DNA of 64,000 nucleotides, taken from Dyadobacter sp. CY356. GTDB lineage: Bacteria; Bacteroidota; Bacteroidia; Cytophagales; Spirosomataceae. Both the position numbers and the translations under genes were made by a program. The notes beneath the pieces are model-generated. The model saw only the letters and a program-made list of their open reading frames with translations, made no database searches and was not told where the DNA came from. This document shows positions 26,157 through 35,139 of this stretch, in pieces (position 1 is the first letter of the stretch; each line of letters begins with the position of its first letter). Where the stretch lies: NCBI RefSeq assembly GCF_021440195.1, contig NZ_JAJTSZ010000006.1, positions 434,001-498,000 of the forward strand, read 5' to 3'.

Positions 26157-27194
26157 TTAATGTTCAGAAACTTCTCGCTTACGTTCAAGTTCTTTCAATC
26201 TTTCTTCCAATTCAGGCAATCGTCTCGTCAAAGCCATAGATCTCAAATGTTCTGTCAAATCTCTCGCAGGCGATCCTGAAAGTGATAATCCTTCTTTTTT
26301 GATCGATTTCCCTATACCTGACTGCGCTCCGATTTTGGTGTTATTAGCAATGGTAATATGCCCGACAAGACCAACCTGGCCGCCAATAACACATTGCTCA
26401 CCGACGCGTGTTGAGCCGGCAATTCCAGCCTGAGATACAATAACAGTGTTTTTACCAATCTCAACGTTATGCGCAATCTGAACCAGATTGTCAATTTTTA
26501 CTCCTTTTCTGATGATTGTTGAACCCATCGTGGCACAATCAATAGTTGAATTAGAGCCAATACTGACATCATCTTCAATGATTACGTTACCCAGCTGCGG
26601 AATTCTTTTGTATGAACCATCTGCCTGTGGAGCAAAGCCAAAACCATCACCTCCAATTACAGTATTGGCGAAAATACAGCAATTTTTACCAATTATGGTA
26701 TTATCATAAATTCTTACGCCAGGGTGAATTATGCTGTTATCTCCAACTTCAATTCCATCTCCCAGATAAGCATTCGGATATATTTTAACATTGTTTCCAA
26801 TCTTACAATTACGCCCGATATAGGAAAATGCTCCACGGTAACCGAACAAGCCCATTTCACTGTTTTCTCCGATAAAACTTGGCTGTTCTATACCGCTTTT
26901 TCCGCTTGCAATACGTTTCTGATATTCTTCAAGAAGGACAGTAAAGGCAGTATAGGCATTTTCTACATAGATTAAAGTAGCGTCTATATCCTGTTTTGGA
27001 ACAAAATCCTTGTTAACAATTACGGCCGAAGACTGTGTGGTATAGATATAGGGTTCGTATTTACTATTGGCTAGAAAAGAGATACAACCTGGCTGACCCT
27101 CTTCTATTTTTGCAGCCGAATCAATTGTAACTGTGTCATCACCAACGGTAGTTCCATCAAGCATCTTTGCAATCTCGCTGACAGTAAATTTCAT
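26157..27194 (-). CDS. lpxD: UDP-3-O-(3-hydroxyacyl)glucosamine N-acyltransferase
   Basis: Third enzyme of lipid A synthesis. The 345-residue protein has an N-terminal uridine-binding domain (about 1-100, with [18 protein letters not shown]). A left-handed hexapeptide beta-helix follows with the catalytic histidine in [13 protein letters not shown], then a C-terminal helix ending in [15 protein letters not shown]. Order lpxD, lpxC-fabZ, lpxA on one strand supports a single operon. The gap to the upstream HD gene is 89 bases. Confidence 0.95.
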   Translation of the reverse strand: MKFTVSEIAKMLDGTTVGDDTVTIDSAAKIEEGQPGCISFLANSKYEPYIYTTQSSAVIVNKDFVPKQDIDATLIYVENAYTAFTVLLEEYQKRIASGKSGIEQPSFIGENSEMGLFGYRGAFSYIGRNCKIGNNVKIYPNAYLGDGIEVGDNSIIHPGVRIYDNTIIGKNCCIFANTVIGGDGFGFAPQADGSYKRIPQLGNVIIEDDVSIGSNSTIDCATMGSTIIRKGVKIDNLVQIAHNVEIGKNTVIVSQAGIAGSTRVGEQCVIGGQVGLVGHITIANNTKIGAQSGIGKSIKKEGLSLSGSPARDLTEHLRSMALTRRLPELEERLKELERKREVSEH

Positions 27195-27283
27195 ATTTCG
27201 GCTAATTTCTGGTAACGTCTTTGTAAGTAATAAAGCTATTTATAAAAATGGCTCTTTTTATTGTGTAAGAATTGACATCCTCA

Positions 27284-28516
27284 CTAACCACGCAAAGATA
27301 CATTTTTACCCCAACATACATAATACTTGCGGACAATCTTAGTGAGTGCTTCGATCGTTGGAATGTCGGAAGCATCGGCAATATCCAGCAAAGTGCCATT
27401 TTTCATTTTGACCTTTATGGGGTCCTGTTCCTTCTCGTAGGCAGAATTTGTTGTTTCTCCTGTAATCAGGAAGTAGGATAATTGATTTTCGGCAACACCG
27501 GCGGACAAAAGTTTTTCTCTAATCGGCTTCAAAATTTCTTCTCCGGGAATTGTACTAAAAAAACTGATTTTAAATAAATGCCTGTCCAGCAAGCTTTTAC
27601 AAAGTGTGGACAAAACTTCATCGGGGTGTTTCGCCCATCCTTTTACAGAAGCCCATACGTCGTTATCATCCAGATTGTTGAAAGATTCTAACAAATCGAT
27701 GTTCTGTTCAAAATCAGCAAGTGTGAAATTATGATGGAGAAACCGGGAAAAATCCGATGTCGCAAATAAGTTTTCGCCTTGGGAAGATAATTCACGGGCC
27801 CGTCTCAGAATTTCGGTAAGCATCGCCTGCGCGCTCAGTAAAGTTTTGTGCAGATAAACCTGCCAATACATCAGCCGCCGCGCATGAAGAAAATTTTCTA
27901 TACTTAAAATCCCTTTTTCTTCAACTACCAGCTGATCCTGACTGATGTCCAGCATTTTTATAAGGCGATCAGCACCAATGGAGCCTTCGATAACACCCGT
28001 ATAAAAACTGTCACGATTCAGGTAATCCATCCGGTCCATATCAAGCTGACTGGAAATCATCTGGTGAAAAAACTTTCTGGGATACACACCCTCAAACATT
28101 TGAATGGCAATATCCAGACGTCCGTCCATTTGCCTGTTGAGCTCTTTCATCATCGCCAAAGTGACGGACTCGTGTTCCACACCCGGCAAAAGCACACTTT
28201 CCAGCACATGTGAGAAAGGCCCGTGCCCAAGATCATGTAAAAGAATAGCAGCCTGGGCAGCTTCAATTTCGGGTTCCCAAATTAAATGTCCCCGTTCCTG
28301 CAAGGCCCGCAAAGCCAGGCTCATTAAATGCATGGCACCCAACGCATGGTGAAAACGAGTATGCAGCGCGCCAGGATAAACCAGGTCAGCCAAACCAAGC
28401 TGTTTAATTCTTCTTAAACGCTGGAAATAAGGATGTTCAACCAAATCAAAGAGTAAATCCGAAGAAATGGTGATGAAGCCGTAAACCGGGTCGTTGATTA
28501 TTTTTCTCTTATTCAA
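27284..28516 (-). CDS. HD domain phosphohydrolase (dGTPase-like)
   Basis: A 410-residue HD-superfamily protein. The metal-binding motif is spread over RFHHALGAMHL (histidine near 56) and ILLHDLGHGPFSHVLE (histidine-aspartate near 94), with a later aspartate in SQLDMDRMDYLNRDS. This fits the YdhJ/SAMHD1-related group that hydrolyses nucleotides or related phosphoesters. No regulatory domain is fused. It is the upstream neighbour of lpxD on the same strand and may share its transcript. The substrate is unknown. Confidence 0.85.
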   Translation of the reverse strand: MNKRKIINDPVYGFITISSDLLFDLVEHPYFQRLRRIKQLGLADLVYPGALHTRFHHALGAMHLMSLALRALQERGHLIWEPEIEAAQAAILLHDLGHGPFSHVLESVLLPGVEHESVTLAMMKELNRQMDGRLDIAIQMFEGVYPRKFFHQMISSQLDMDRMDYLNRDSFYTGVIEGSIGADRLIKMLDISQDQLVVEEKGILSIENFLHARRLMYWQVYLHKTLLSAQAMLTEILRRARELSSQGENLFATSDFSRFLHHNFTLADFEQNIDLLESFNNLDDNDVWASVKGWAKHPDEVLSTLCKSLLDRHLFKISFFSTIPGEEILKPIREKLLSAGVAENQLSYFLITGETTNSAYEKEQDPIKVKMKNGTLLDIADASDIPTIEALTKIVRKYYVCWGKNVSLRG

Positions 28517-28581
28517 AACTTCTTTTTTTGCAAAAGTAGTAAACTACGAACGCAGAAAAGAATGAAATCTTATGATAATCA

Positions 28582-28612
28582 TTTGGAGATTTAATCGATT
28601 TGAGTAATTTTG
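28582..28612 (+). promoter_or_regulatory. Promoter of the CAU tRNA gene
   Basis: TTTG at 28582-28585, a 19-base spacer and TAATTTTG at 28605-28612 match the Bacteroidota consensus exactly. Transcription should start near 28619, so the transcript first contains the partial tRNA copy and then the tRNA. Confidence 0.7.
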
Positions 28613-28633
28613 CAGTCCGAAGTAGAAAGCTAA

Positions 28634-28665
28634 TGACTCATAATCAGTAGGTGGTTATTTCGATT
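28634..28665 (+). pseudogene. Partial tRNA copy (anticodon arm to T loop)
   Basis: 32 bases repeat the tRNA that begins 16 bases downstream. The first 20 bases (TGACTCATAATCAGTAGGTG) are identical to 28710-28729. The five bases of the T-stem differ, and the T-loop sequence TTCGATT is again identical at the same distance. There is no acceptor stem or D arm, so it cannot form a tRNA. Confidence 0.75.
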
Positions 28666-28680
28666 TAAAAGAAAATAAAC

Positions 28681-28754
28681 GGGCCTATAGCTCATTCGGT
28701 TAGAGCAACTGACTCATAATCAGTAGGTGCCTGGTTCGATTCCAGGTGGGCCCA
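28681..28754 (+). tRNA. tRNA with CAU anticodon, probably tRNA-Ile2
   Basis: A 74-base cloverleaf: acceptor GGGCCTA with TGGGCCC, D arm, anticodon stem ACTGA/TCAGT with loop CTCATAA (anticodon CAU), variable loop of five, T arm CCTGG/CCAGG, discriminator A. No CCA is encoded. C4-G69 and C5-G68 are present, the pairs that TilS uses to recognise tRNA-Ile2, and the anticodon loop context matches tRNA-Ile2 of E. coli. An elongator methionine tRNA is the alternative; a lack of initiator features rules out formyl-Met. Confidence 0.9.
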
Positions 28755-28764
28755 CAAGTCTTTC

Positions 28765-28799
28765 AAAACCGCCTTTACTCATGGTATAGGCGGTTTTTT
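28765..28799 (+). terminator. Terminator after the CAU tRNA
   Basis: AAAACCGCCT and AGGCGGTTTT form a ten-base stem with a 13-base loop followed by Ts, ten bases after the tRNA end. Confidence 0.85.
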
Positions 28800-28821
28800 A
28801 CTTTCAGATCACTTCAAATTA

Positions 28822-28840
28822 TTTTTTGGGACCCAAAAAA
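28822..28840. repeat. 19-base perfect palindrome downstream of the tRNA
   Basis: TTTTTTGGG and CCCAAAAAA are separated by a single A. The loop is too short for a normal hairpin terminator. It may be a protein-binding site or a remnant of an inserted element beside the tRNA. Confidence 0.4.
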
Positions 28841-28911
28841 CTGCCCTTTGCTTTTAATTAACTTCCAATAGGAATATGGATTGGAGATACTAATATTATC
28901 AGAAACTCTGA

Positions 28912-30006
28912 TCAGAGCCGAAAAGACTTGAGCATAATCTGCCCATCCAGTTCATACACACAAAATATCGATTTTTTATCATTAGCTAATGCAAGCTTAG
29001 GATATTGGCCTTTTGCCAACTTAAACGAATTCTTGCTATCCGTATTTTTAATTTGTATGATCTCGCCCTCATGCCATGCAATTACCGGGCCTTTGCTGGT
29101 TTGTACGGTTACCGGTGTGCGGCCACTGCCAAGTTTTATTTCTGGTTTTGAAGGTTCAGCCATAAAAATATCCAGCTGCCGCCTCCATACGGTAATGAGC
29201 CTCCCACTTGGATCGGCTGACAAGTCCCCACCATCCATAGGGCAGCCGTTAATCATGAAGTCACCCGACCCCAGCTTCCTGGCTTTGTCGAAATGCGCTC
29301 CATTGTCTTTGGAGCTGATCAGGTACATGTTCCGCGCTCCGTTAAGCTTATTACGGAACATAACATATAGAACACCATCATGACCCATTGCAACCGACGG
29401 TTTACAGCACTCACAGATTCCTTTTTGTTCACCTTTGTAAATCAACTGGTTCTTACCCCAGGTCAGCCCTCCATCCTTTGAGAGCGAGCCATATAAATTA
29501 TTATTGCCAAGCCTTGTATCAAGCCAGGCAGTATAAACCAGATTATTCTTACCAGCACAGATGGCAGACAATGCTTCTTTGGCGGTCGAATCCGCATCAT
29601 TGACCTTAACAGGTTTAGACCATTCTTTGTTTGCATTGGAAAGGCTCATAGAATACAGATTACCATGGTGATCACCAACGGTAACTATGGTGTAGTCATT
29701 AGTGGTTGTAAGCTGCGGCCCTCTGCCCATTCCCAGGCCCATCTGGGAAAAGTTACCCAGCAGTACCGGACTGGAATATGATTTACCTCCGTCATCTGAA
29801 AATATATAGTAAAGGTCCCGTTCATTCCCATTCTTGGCACCATATACAATATGCATAATCCCTTTTGCATCAACACTTATTTCTGGCTGGCTACCTGTTC
29901 CCAGCACTTGTTCTGATCCAATTGTATTAATAGGCCTCGTATCATTATAACTTAACAAGAAGGCAAAAAAACCAAAAATGCCAGTCAACAATTTTAACAA
30001 CATCAT
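28912..30006 (-). CDS. Secreted BNR/Asp-box protein (sialidase-like fold)
   Basis: A 364-residue exported protein with an N-terminal hydrophobic signal (about 1-18). It contains several Asp-box (BNR) repeats: SDDGGKSYSSP near residue 69, SKDGGLTWGKN near 175 and SSKDNGAHF near 231. These mark a six-bladed beta-propeller as in sialidases. The catalytic arginine triad and tyrosine/glutamate of true neuraminidases could not be identified, so a glycan-binding or other hydrolase role is possible. It stands alone, convergent with the tRNA, at the edge of an accessory-looking region. Confidence 0.75.
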   Translation of the reverse strand: MMLLKLLTGIFGFFAFLLSYNDTRPINTIGSEQVLGTGSQPEISVDAKGIMHIVYGAKNGNERDLYYIFSDDGGKSYSSPVLLGNFSQMGLGMGRGPQLTTTNDYTIVTVGDHHGNLYSMSLSNANKEWSKPVKVNDADSTAKEALSAICAGKNNLVYTAWLDTRLGNNNLYGSLSKDGGLTWGKNQLIYKGEQKGICECCKPSVAMGHDGVLYVMFRNKLNGARNMYLISSKDNGAHFDKARKLGSGDFMINGCPMDGGDLSADPSGRLITVWRRQLDIFMAEPSKPEIKLGSGRTPVTVQTSKGPVIAWHEGEIIQIKNTDSKNSFKLAKGQYPKLALANDKKSIFCVYELDGQIMLKSFRL

Positions 30007-30334
30007 CTCTTAAAGTTTTATCAAAATATAGTATATTCTTTAAAAAGGCCTAGGCCTGTCAATTTACTTTTACTATACAAAATTCCATCATTACGCTATG
30101 TGGCGTAGTAACGGTTAGGATCACCACACCCGAACTTGATGCAACAACGTTCGATATCAATAAACCTTATCCGAGATCGGATTTAAGTGGTTTTTTGCCC
30201 CGTAGCCTATGACTCAGCACTAATGGTCACAAATTTTAGATGTACCACTAATCGCTTATCATAAAAACATACCTATTTTTAACACCTCAATTTATCCTTC
30301 TAAAACCTATACCATTAGTATCCGCCTCTAATTT
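30007..30334. other. Intergenic region between divergent genes
   Basis: 328 bases upstream of both the BNR protein and the Crp-like regulator. It contains a 12-base perfect palindrome AGGCCTAGGCCT at 30046-30057, about 40 bases before the BNR gene start and thus placed as an operator could be. No TAnnTTTG box with correct spacing was found. Confidence 0.45.
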
Positions 30335-30898
30335 ATGCGCGAAAAACTCAGAACACATATCGAAAAAGTAGTCCCCCTCACCGATGATGAGTTTGCCTTC
30401 ATATCCACCCATTTTTCAATCAAAAAATATAAAAAACATCAATTCCTGATTCAGGAAGGGGATTTAGTGAAATACCATTATTTTGTTATTTCAGGACTTT
30501 TGAAGTTGGTTTATACAGATGACACCGGAAAGCAGCACATTGTTTCCTTTGCCATGGAAGACTGGTGGGAAAGCGATTTCAACGCCTATTATACGCAAAC
30601 CGAAGCCACGATGTCACTGGAATGTATTGAAGATACAGAAGTCTTATGCCTGTTGCTCGATGATTACAAAAAGTTATGTGAAAGCCTTCAAAAAATGGAA
30701 CGTTTCTTTCTTCAAAAAGCAAATTTTGGATTTCTGGCAGCACAACGGCGAATTATATCTTCAATGACGTCAAACGCAAAAGAGCGTTACGAACAGTTGC
30801 TCAAACAATATCCTGCACTTGTTCAGCGCGTACCAAAAAGTCTTCTTGCTTCATATCTGGGCGTTTCCCGCGAAACACTCAGCAGATTATCAACTTAG
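30335..30898 (+). CDS. Crp/Fnr-type transcriptional regulator
   Basis: A 187-residue regulator. The N-terminal cyclic-nucleotide-binding-like barrel spans about 20-120 (QFLIQEGDLVKYHYFVISGLLK is the typical strand-loop pattern). The C-terminus carries a short winged helix with RVPKSLLASYLGVSRETLSRLS as recognition helix. No cysteine cluster for iron-sulfur binding is seen, so it is not an Fnr oxygen sensor. Members of this Bacteroidota group often control a neighbouring gene, here the RidA-like gene 115 bases downstream. The effector is unknown. Confidence 0.88.
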   Translation: MREKLRTHIEKVVPLTDDEFAFISTHFSIKKYKKHQFLIQEGDLVKYHYFVISGLLKLVYTDDTGKQHIVSFAMEDWWESDFNAYYTQTEATMSLECIEDTEVLCLLLDDYKKLCESLQKMERFFLQKANFGFLAAQRRIISSMTSNAKERYEQLLKQYPALVQRVPKSLLASYLGVSRETLSRLST

Positions 30899-31013
30899 TG
30901 TGACATACCTCACTTCAGAATTGTGAGAATTGTCAACAACTCATTCCATGTGCTAATGAGAACTTTGCAGTGCAAATTTTCAAACAATGCCTGCACGGCA
31001 AAATCTTAATAAC

Positions 31014-31403
31014 ATGGAAAAAAGAATCATCAATCCCTGGCAATGGCAGGACGAACGTAGTTATGTCCAGGCTGTCGAAGTAAAAAATGTTGAAAGTACG
31101 CTCTACGTTTCCGGGCAGACCGCCATATATGCTGACGGCACGTCTAGTAACGAAGACATGAAATCCCAATTAATCCTGGCTCTGCAAAACCTGGAACAAG
31201 TAATTAGCGAGGCTGGCTTTGAATGTAAAAATATTGTCCGGTTAAATATTTACACCACTTCAACAGCAGAGCTCTGGCCCAACTTCTCCATATTTCAGGA
31301 GTGGATTACCAAACATGATATTAAACAAGCGACTACTTTGTTAGAAGTCACCAGCCTTTTTGAAACCTTAAAAGTAGAATTGGAAGCAACGGTTGTGAAA
31401 TAA
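31014..31403 (+). CDS. RidA/YjgF family protein
   Basis: About 129 residues from the ATG at 31014 (MEKRIINPWQWQDERS). An upstream in-frame start at 30987 is possible but adds residues unlike the family. It has the RidA core: TLYVSGQTAIYADG near residue 30, LALQNLEQVISEAG and VRLNIYTT. RidA proteins deaminate reactive enamine/imine intermediates; the classical C-terminal arginine motif (RxxxE) is not obvious because the end reads VKVELEATVVK-like, so this may be a divergent subgroup. It sits behind a Crp-like regulator gene. Confidence 0.85.
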   Translation: MEKRIINPWQWQDERSYVQAVEVKNVESTLYVSGQTAIYADGTSSNEDMKSQLILALQNLEQVISEAGFECKNIVRLNIYTTSTAELWPNFSIFQEWITKHDIKQATTLLEVTSLFETLKVELEATVVK

Positions 31404-31412
31404 TTTGAGGAA

Positions 31413-31465
31413 TTGATAATAATTATCGGTGTCATACAGGAAAAATGATACCGATAATTATCATT
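31413..31465. terminator. Long AT-rich inverted repeat between convergent genes
   Basis: TGATAATAATTATCGG-GTCAT at the left is mirrored by ATGATACCGATAATTATCA at the right, with a loop of about ten bases. It lies between the RidA gene and the convergent glycosyltransferase gene. It has no long T tail, so termination is plausible but not certain. Confidence 0.5.
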
Positions 31466-31479
31466 GTAGCCGGGAAATT

Positions 31480-32316
31480 CTATTCTTTCTCAAAAATCCC
31501 CAGGATGGTCCTGTCCTCAACCCTATTCGCTTCTGAATCGTGATTATGAAAATGTTCGATTTCCCTTTTTCCTCTTGAAGTATCTGCCAAACCTCTGTTA
31601 ACCTTATCCTGATATTCTTCCAGTGAGCGGCAGTAATAGTGATTGATCTGAATTTTATCTACACTGATATCTGAATATGAAGTTGTTATCTTATTTCCAT
31701 TTTCGTTAACCGCGAAATACGGTTTTTTAAAACTGAATAAATGCGCACCTATTGACCGTTTGACATATCTGGTTTGTACTATGACTTTCACATGCCGGTT
31801 TACGGGAAAACTCAGTTCTGATCTATTTATAAAACTTTCCAGCTGGGGGCGGCCTGTTCTTTTTAAATGACCGCTGGATCCAAAGACAAGCCAATTAATT
31901 CCGACTCCTCCAAATTGTTCAAAATCCCGAAGAAAAATTTGTAAATCGCCATTCGTGCTTTTAGGAACTATAAATTCATCAACATCTATAAACCCGATCC
32001 ATTGGGAAGATTTCCTCTGTCTGGCCAAACAATCATTGTAAGCAACTACTTGTTTAGCTTTTCCATAAACCTTTATTACAGTCGCAAATTTTAACAGATC
32101 CAGCTTTTTTAAAGTATCGGTAACAGGTATTTTGCTTTCATTGTCGTAAATATAAAAATGCTGAACTCCGATTTTTATATGATATTCAATCCATTCTTTC
32201 AAATATTCATTCTCGTCCTTGACAATACAGCAAAGTGTCAGATAATAGTCACCCGGCTTGTTTTTATTTCTTAGTCTGCTAAATAAATCTTCAATTCGAA
32301 ATCCACCAAAAATCAT
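31480..32316 (-). CDS. Glycosyltransferase (family 92 / GT2-like)
   Basis: A 278-residue cytoplasmic enzyme. It begins its catalytic domain with LTLCCIVKDENEYLKEWIEYH, then the GT92-typical GVQHFYIYDNES, and has the nucleotide-sugar metal site DVDEF in WIGFIDVDEFIVPKS. Later parts (INHYYCRSLEEYQDKVNRG) match GT92/DUF23-type transferases. The sugar and acceptor are unknown. It is the last gene of a minus-strand group with an SGNH lipoprotein and an acyltransferase, which suggests surface polysaccharide modification. Confidence 0.82.
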   Translation of the reverse strand: MIFGGFRIEDLFSRLRNKNKPGDYYLTLCCIVKDENEYLKEWIEYHIKIGVQHFYIYDNESKIPVTDTLKKLDLLKFATVIKVYGKAKQVVAYNDCLARQRKSSQWIGFIDVDEFIVPKSTNGDLQIFLRDFEQFGGVGINWLVFGSSGHLKRTGRPQLESFINRSELSFPVNRHVKVIVQTRYVKRSIGAHLFSFKKPYFAVNENGNKITTSYSDISVDKIQINHYYCRSLEEYQDKVNRGLADTSRGKREIEHFHNHDSEANRVEDRTILGIFEKE

Positions 32317-32473
32317 ATATAAACTGCTTTTTTACAAAATTGATGTGCCGACGTAAATGTCTCATAATTTTATTCCGGCAGCAATGTTATAAAGAATAAT
32401 TGGTACCAAACGGCATTTTTAAAATTGAAGAAATTATCTGAGAGAGGAGTTTATGAATCCTGTTCAATAACAC

Positions 32474-33433
32474 TTAAAAGTAAACACTGATCAGGTCTGC
32501 GATTGCCTTCATACCCTTATCGGAAGGATGCGAGCCAACATCCGGATTTAAAAAAAGATCGATGGCAGAATAACTGTTATCCGACCAGAGTGGCGTAAGA
32601 TCTGCCAGATAATAGCCTTTGTCCGAAGCCACCTTTTTTATTACCGCAGTCACTCCCGATTTACTTTTCCAAAAACTGGTAGTACAAATCACCTTTGCAT
32701 CCGTTTTTGAGGTAAGTTTTGCGACGTAGTTTGTATATCTGTTTTCGTAGTCATAGATATAATCCACATCTGTATTTTCCGCAATTCTCATAATGATAAG
32801 ATCGGGCTTATAATCTGCCAGACTTTCCAAAGATTTATAATCAAATCCGGAATAGGTCCTTTCAAACTCGACTGCATACTGGATCTTAATCTCAACGTTT
32901 GGATTTAACGCCCGAAGTTTTTTAGATATGATATGCACATAGTCTTTTTCAGCACTACTCGCTGCCATTCCCCAGTCGCCTGTCCAGCCCAGTTCAGGCG
33001 CAGGACCGTGACCTGTTATACTATTCCCTACAATCAGGACTCTTTTATAATATATAACGTATGATTTTTTTGCAACCGGAGATGTCAGTTTATCATACCT
33101 TCTGCGGGCCCAGACTTCTCCAGAATTCGTCAAAGTCAGACATTTCGCAGGTACCCAGATTTTACCACTATCTACACTGATTTCGGTTATTGCTGCATTC
33201 AGCGTTGTGTCAGGAAGCAGGTACACTTTTGTACCATAACTCAAACTATCCGTAAGATTTGTGAATACAGGCGTCTCAAGATTAAAGGTTTTAATGGCAC
33301 TGTTGTCTGGTAAATTCAGGCATGAGTCAATTTTAACCGGCTCAACAGGTTCAGGAGCCGGCTGAGGCTGATCCGTGCTTGCGCATCTCCAAAACATCAA
33401 TAAAATACCAAATAATAAGAGTCTGTGCATCAT
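32474..33433 (-). CDS. SGNH/GDSL-family lipoprotein
   Basis: A 319-residue protein with a lipoprotein-like signal ending in WRC at residue 17, then a proline-rich stretch (QPQPAPEPVEPV), a beta-rich region and a C-terminal SGNH hydrolase domain from about residue 130. Block I is VLIVGNSITGHGPAPELGW, with the serine nucleophile in GNSIT. The late catalytic dyad is likely in DVGSHPSDKGM. Such enzymes remove or transfer acyl groups on glycans. It lies 13 bases downstream of an acyltransferase-3 gene, and the two probably act on the same surface glycan. Confidence 0.82.
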   Translation of the reverse strand: MMHRLLLFGILLMFWRCASTDQPQPAPEPVEPVKIDSCLNLPDNSAIKTFNLETPVFTNLTDSLSYGTKVYLLPDTTLNAAITEISVDSGKIWVPAKCLTLTNSGEVWARRRYDKLTSPVAKKSYVIYYKRVLIVGNSITGHGPAPELGWTGDWGMAASSAEKDYVHIISKKLRALNPNVEIKIQYAVEFERTYSGFDYKSLESLADYKPDLIIMRIAENTDVDYIYDYENRYTNYVAKLTSKTDAKVICTTSFWKSKSGVTAVIKKVASDKGYYLADLTPLWSDNSYSAIDLFLNPDVGSHPSDKGMKAIADLISVYF

Positions 33434-33446
33434 ATTTAGATATAAC

Positions 33447-34562
33447 CTATTTTATCGCATCTTTCCTTTTCAGCGCAGGTTCTTCAACATACTTCCATGA
33501 AAGCCATGCCAGAGGTAAAACTAATACTAAAGAATACAGGAACATTTCCGGAATCGAAATTTTTTCCGGACCGTACCAAAACAAAATAAGTTGTTGAACA
33601 GGAAATGCATAGATATACAAGCCGTAGGAAATGTCACCAAATTTTCCAAAATAATTGAGAGGGCTTTTGGTAAATCCAATCGAAATCGTTGCGTATGGAA
33701 GAACGACATATCGAACCCAGACGATGCTGTTCAGGGAAGTAATGCCCAGTTTGGACGACAATATATAGGACAACATAAATATCGCAAAAGCAGCAGCCAA
33801 CCATGCCCAGTGGTAACTGATAAAATCCCTGTAAAAATATAAAAGGCTACCTACCAAAAAGTATAATCCAAAATCAAATAAGGCTCCCCAGTTTAAATGA
33901 ATGATCCGGATCATTGCCGGATTGTCAGCAAGAGTATCGTGCCAGAAAAAGAAAGAGCCCCAGAGTACAAGAAAAATTGACAGAACTACCCATTTAAGGT
34001 GTTTCCTGAATATAATCTGTCCTACAAGTAAGAAAGCATAACAAGTAACCTCGTAGGCCAAAGTCCACAACGAACCGTTGACCATGGATGTAGGTAAAGT
34101 TTTAAAAACGCCGGGAAGACTATCATTATAATGCGGGAATATTTTGATAACCTTTAAATAGGCTAACGTTTCCCGGCTGCTGAAATATTGAGAAAGCGAA
34201 AGCGTGGTGGATAAAGGGCCAATGACAAGCACCGTAAACAGAACTGCAACGATTAACCCCGGCATAATCCTGATAAAACGTTTCCACAAAAAACTCAGAT
34301 AGGTTTTACTAGATATCAAACTTTTTGCGATCAGATAACCACTGATAGAAAAAAATATACAAACTCCAATATGAGCAGTCGGGAACAAGCCTTCGGTTAT
34401 TTCCTGTATGTAGTCCAGATTCCCATATCCTGCAAGAGGATAAGAATGTCCAAAAATAACCAGAATTGCAGCTAAGAATCTTAAAAAGTTGAAGTTATTT
34501 AAATGCATGTATACAGGAATGCTTAGGGTATTGAGCGTCTTAATTCGGGATATCATGACCAA
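33447..34562 (-). CDS. Acyltransferase-3 family membrane protein
   Basis: A 371-residue polytopic enzyme of the OafA/WecH type with about ten membrane segments. The characteristic N-terminal NNFNFLRFLAAILVIFGHSY contains the catalytic histidine, and RFIRIMPGLIVAV follows after the third helix. These proteins O-acylate surface sugars in the inner membrane, usually with acetate. A start at residue 17 (MHLNNFNF) is equally likely. It heads the three-gene minus-strand cluster with the SGNH lipoprotein and the glycosyltransferase. Confidence 0.88.
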   Translation of the reverse strand: MVMISRIKTLNTLSIPVYMHLNNFNFLRFLAAILVIFGHSYPLAGYGNLDYIQEITEGLFPTAHIGVCIFFSISGYLIAKSLISSKTYLSFLWKRFIRIMPGLIVAVLFTVLVIGPLSTTLSLSQYFSSRETLAYLKVIKIFPHYNDSLPGVFKTLPTSMVNGSLWTLAYEVTCYAFLLVGQIIFRKHLKWVVLSIFLVLWGSFFFWHDTLADNPAMIRIIHLNWGALFDFGLYFLVGSLLYFYRDFISYHWAWLAAAFAIFMLSYILSSKLGITSLNSIVWVRYVVLPYATISIGFTKSPLNYFGKFGDISYGLYIYAFPVQQLILFWYGPEKISIPEMFLYSLVLVLPLAWLSWKYVEEPALKRKDAIK

Positions 34563-34723
34563 ACAAAAAGTCCGGGACTTTCATTTTTGATAAATCAACA
34601 GTCGGTCACTAAATTCGTCTTATTACTATTTTAAGTTGAAAAATCAGCACAGCACAAAACTAAGTCAAATAAACAGGAGATAAAAAAAAGATTTGGCCAG
34701 TCGAAAAAATGCAGCCCAAAACC

Positions 34724-34755
34724 AAAAAAAGAAGCCCACTTTTCAGTAGGCTTCT
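34724..34755 (-). terminator. Terminator after tRNA-Glu
   Basis: On the minus strand AGAAGCC and GGCTTCT pair around a 12-base loop and are followed by seven Ts, about 60 bases after the tRNA. Confidence 0.75.
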
Positions 34756-34812
34756 CGAATAACTTAACTCGATTGTGATGTGATTGAAAACTATTACTCT
34801 CACACGGTTTTG

Positions 34813-34884
34813 TGACCCATAGGGGAATCGAACCCCTGTTTCAACCGTGAAAGGGTCGTGTCCTAACCGCTAGACGAATGGGCC
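34813..34884 (-). tRNA. tRNA-Glu (UUC anticodon)
   Basis: A 72-base cloverleaf on the minus strand: acceptor GGCCCAT with ATGGGTC, D arm, anticodon stem CGACC/GGTTG with loop CTTTCAC (anticodon UUC), T arm AGGGG/CCCCT, discriminator A. CCA is not encoded. Confidence 0.97.
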
Positions 34885-35139
34885 GACTGGTCTCCTACTT
34901 CGTATGCGAATCGCACTTTTCTTTCGTTTTACAACTCCGTTTCCGTTATCGTGGTGCAAATATGCACGGTTGATTTTTTATATCCAAATGGTTTAGAAAA
35001 ATAAATGAAAGATAATTTTTACCAAACTGATTTTCAGAGACTTCAATTCAAAACTTTTTTTTAATTATTTCGACATAGCTGTAAATTCACATTACTTATT
35101 AAATTTGGAAGGTTAACTTTCTAAAATCTTCGCTCCATC

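Noticed and set aside
28634-28665. Second complete tRNA
   Set aside because: No acceptor stem, D arm or T-stem pairing.
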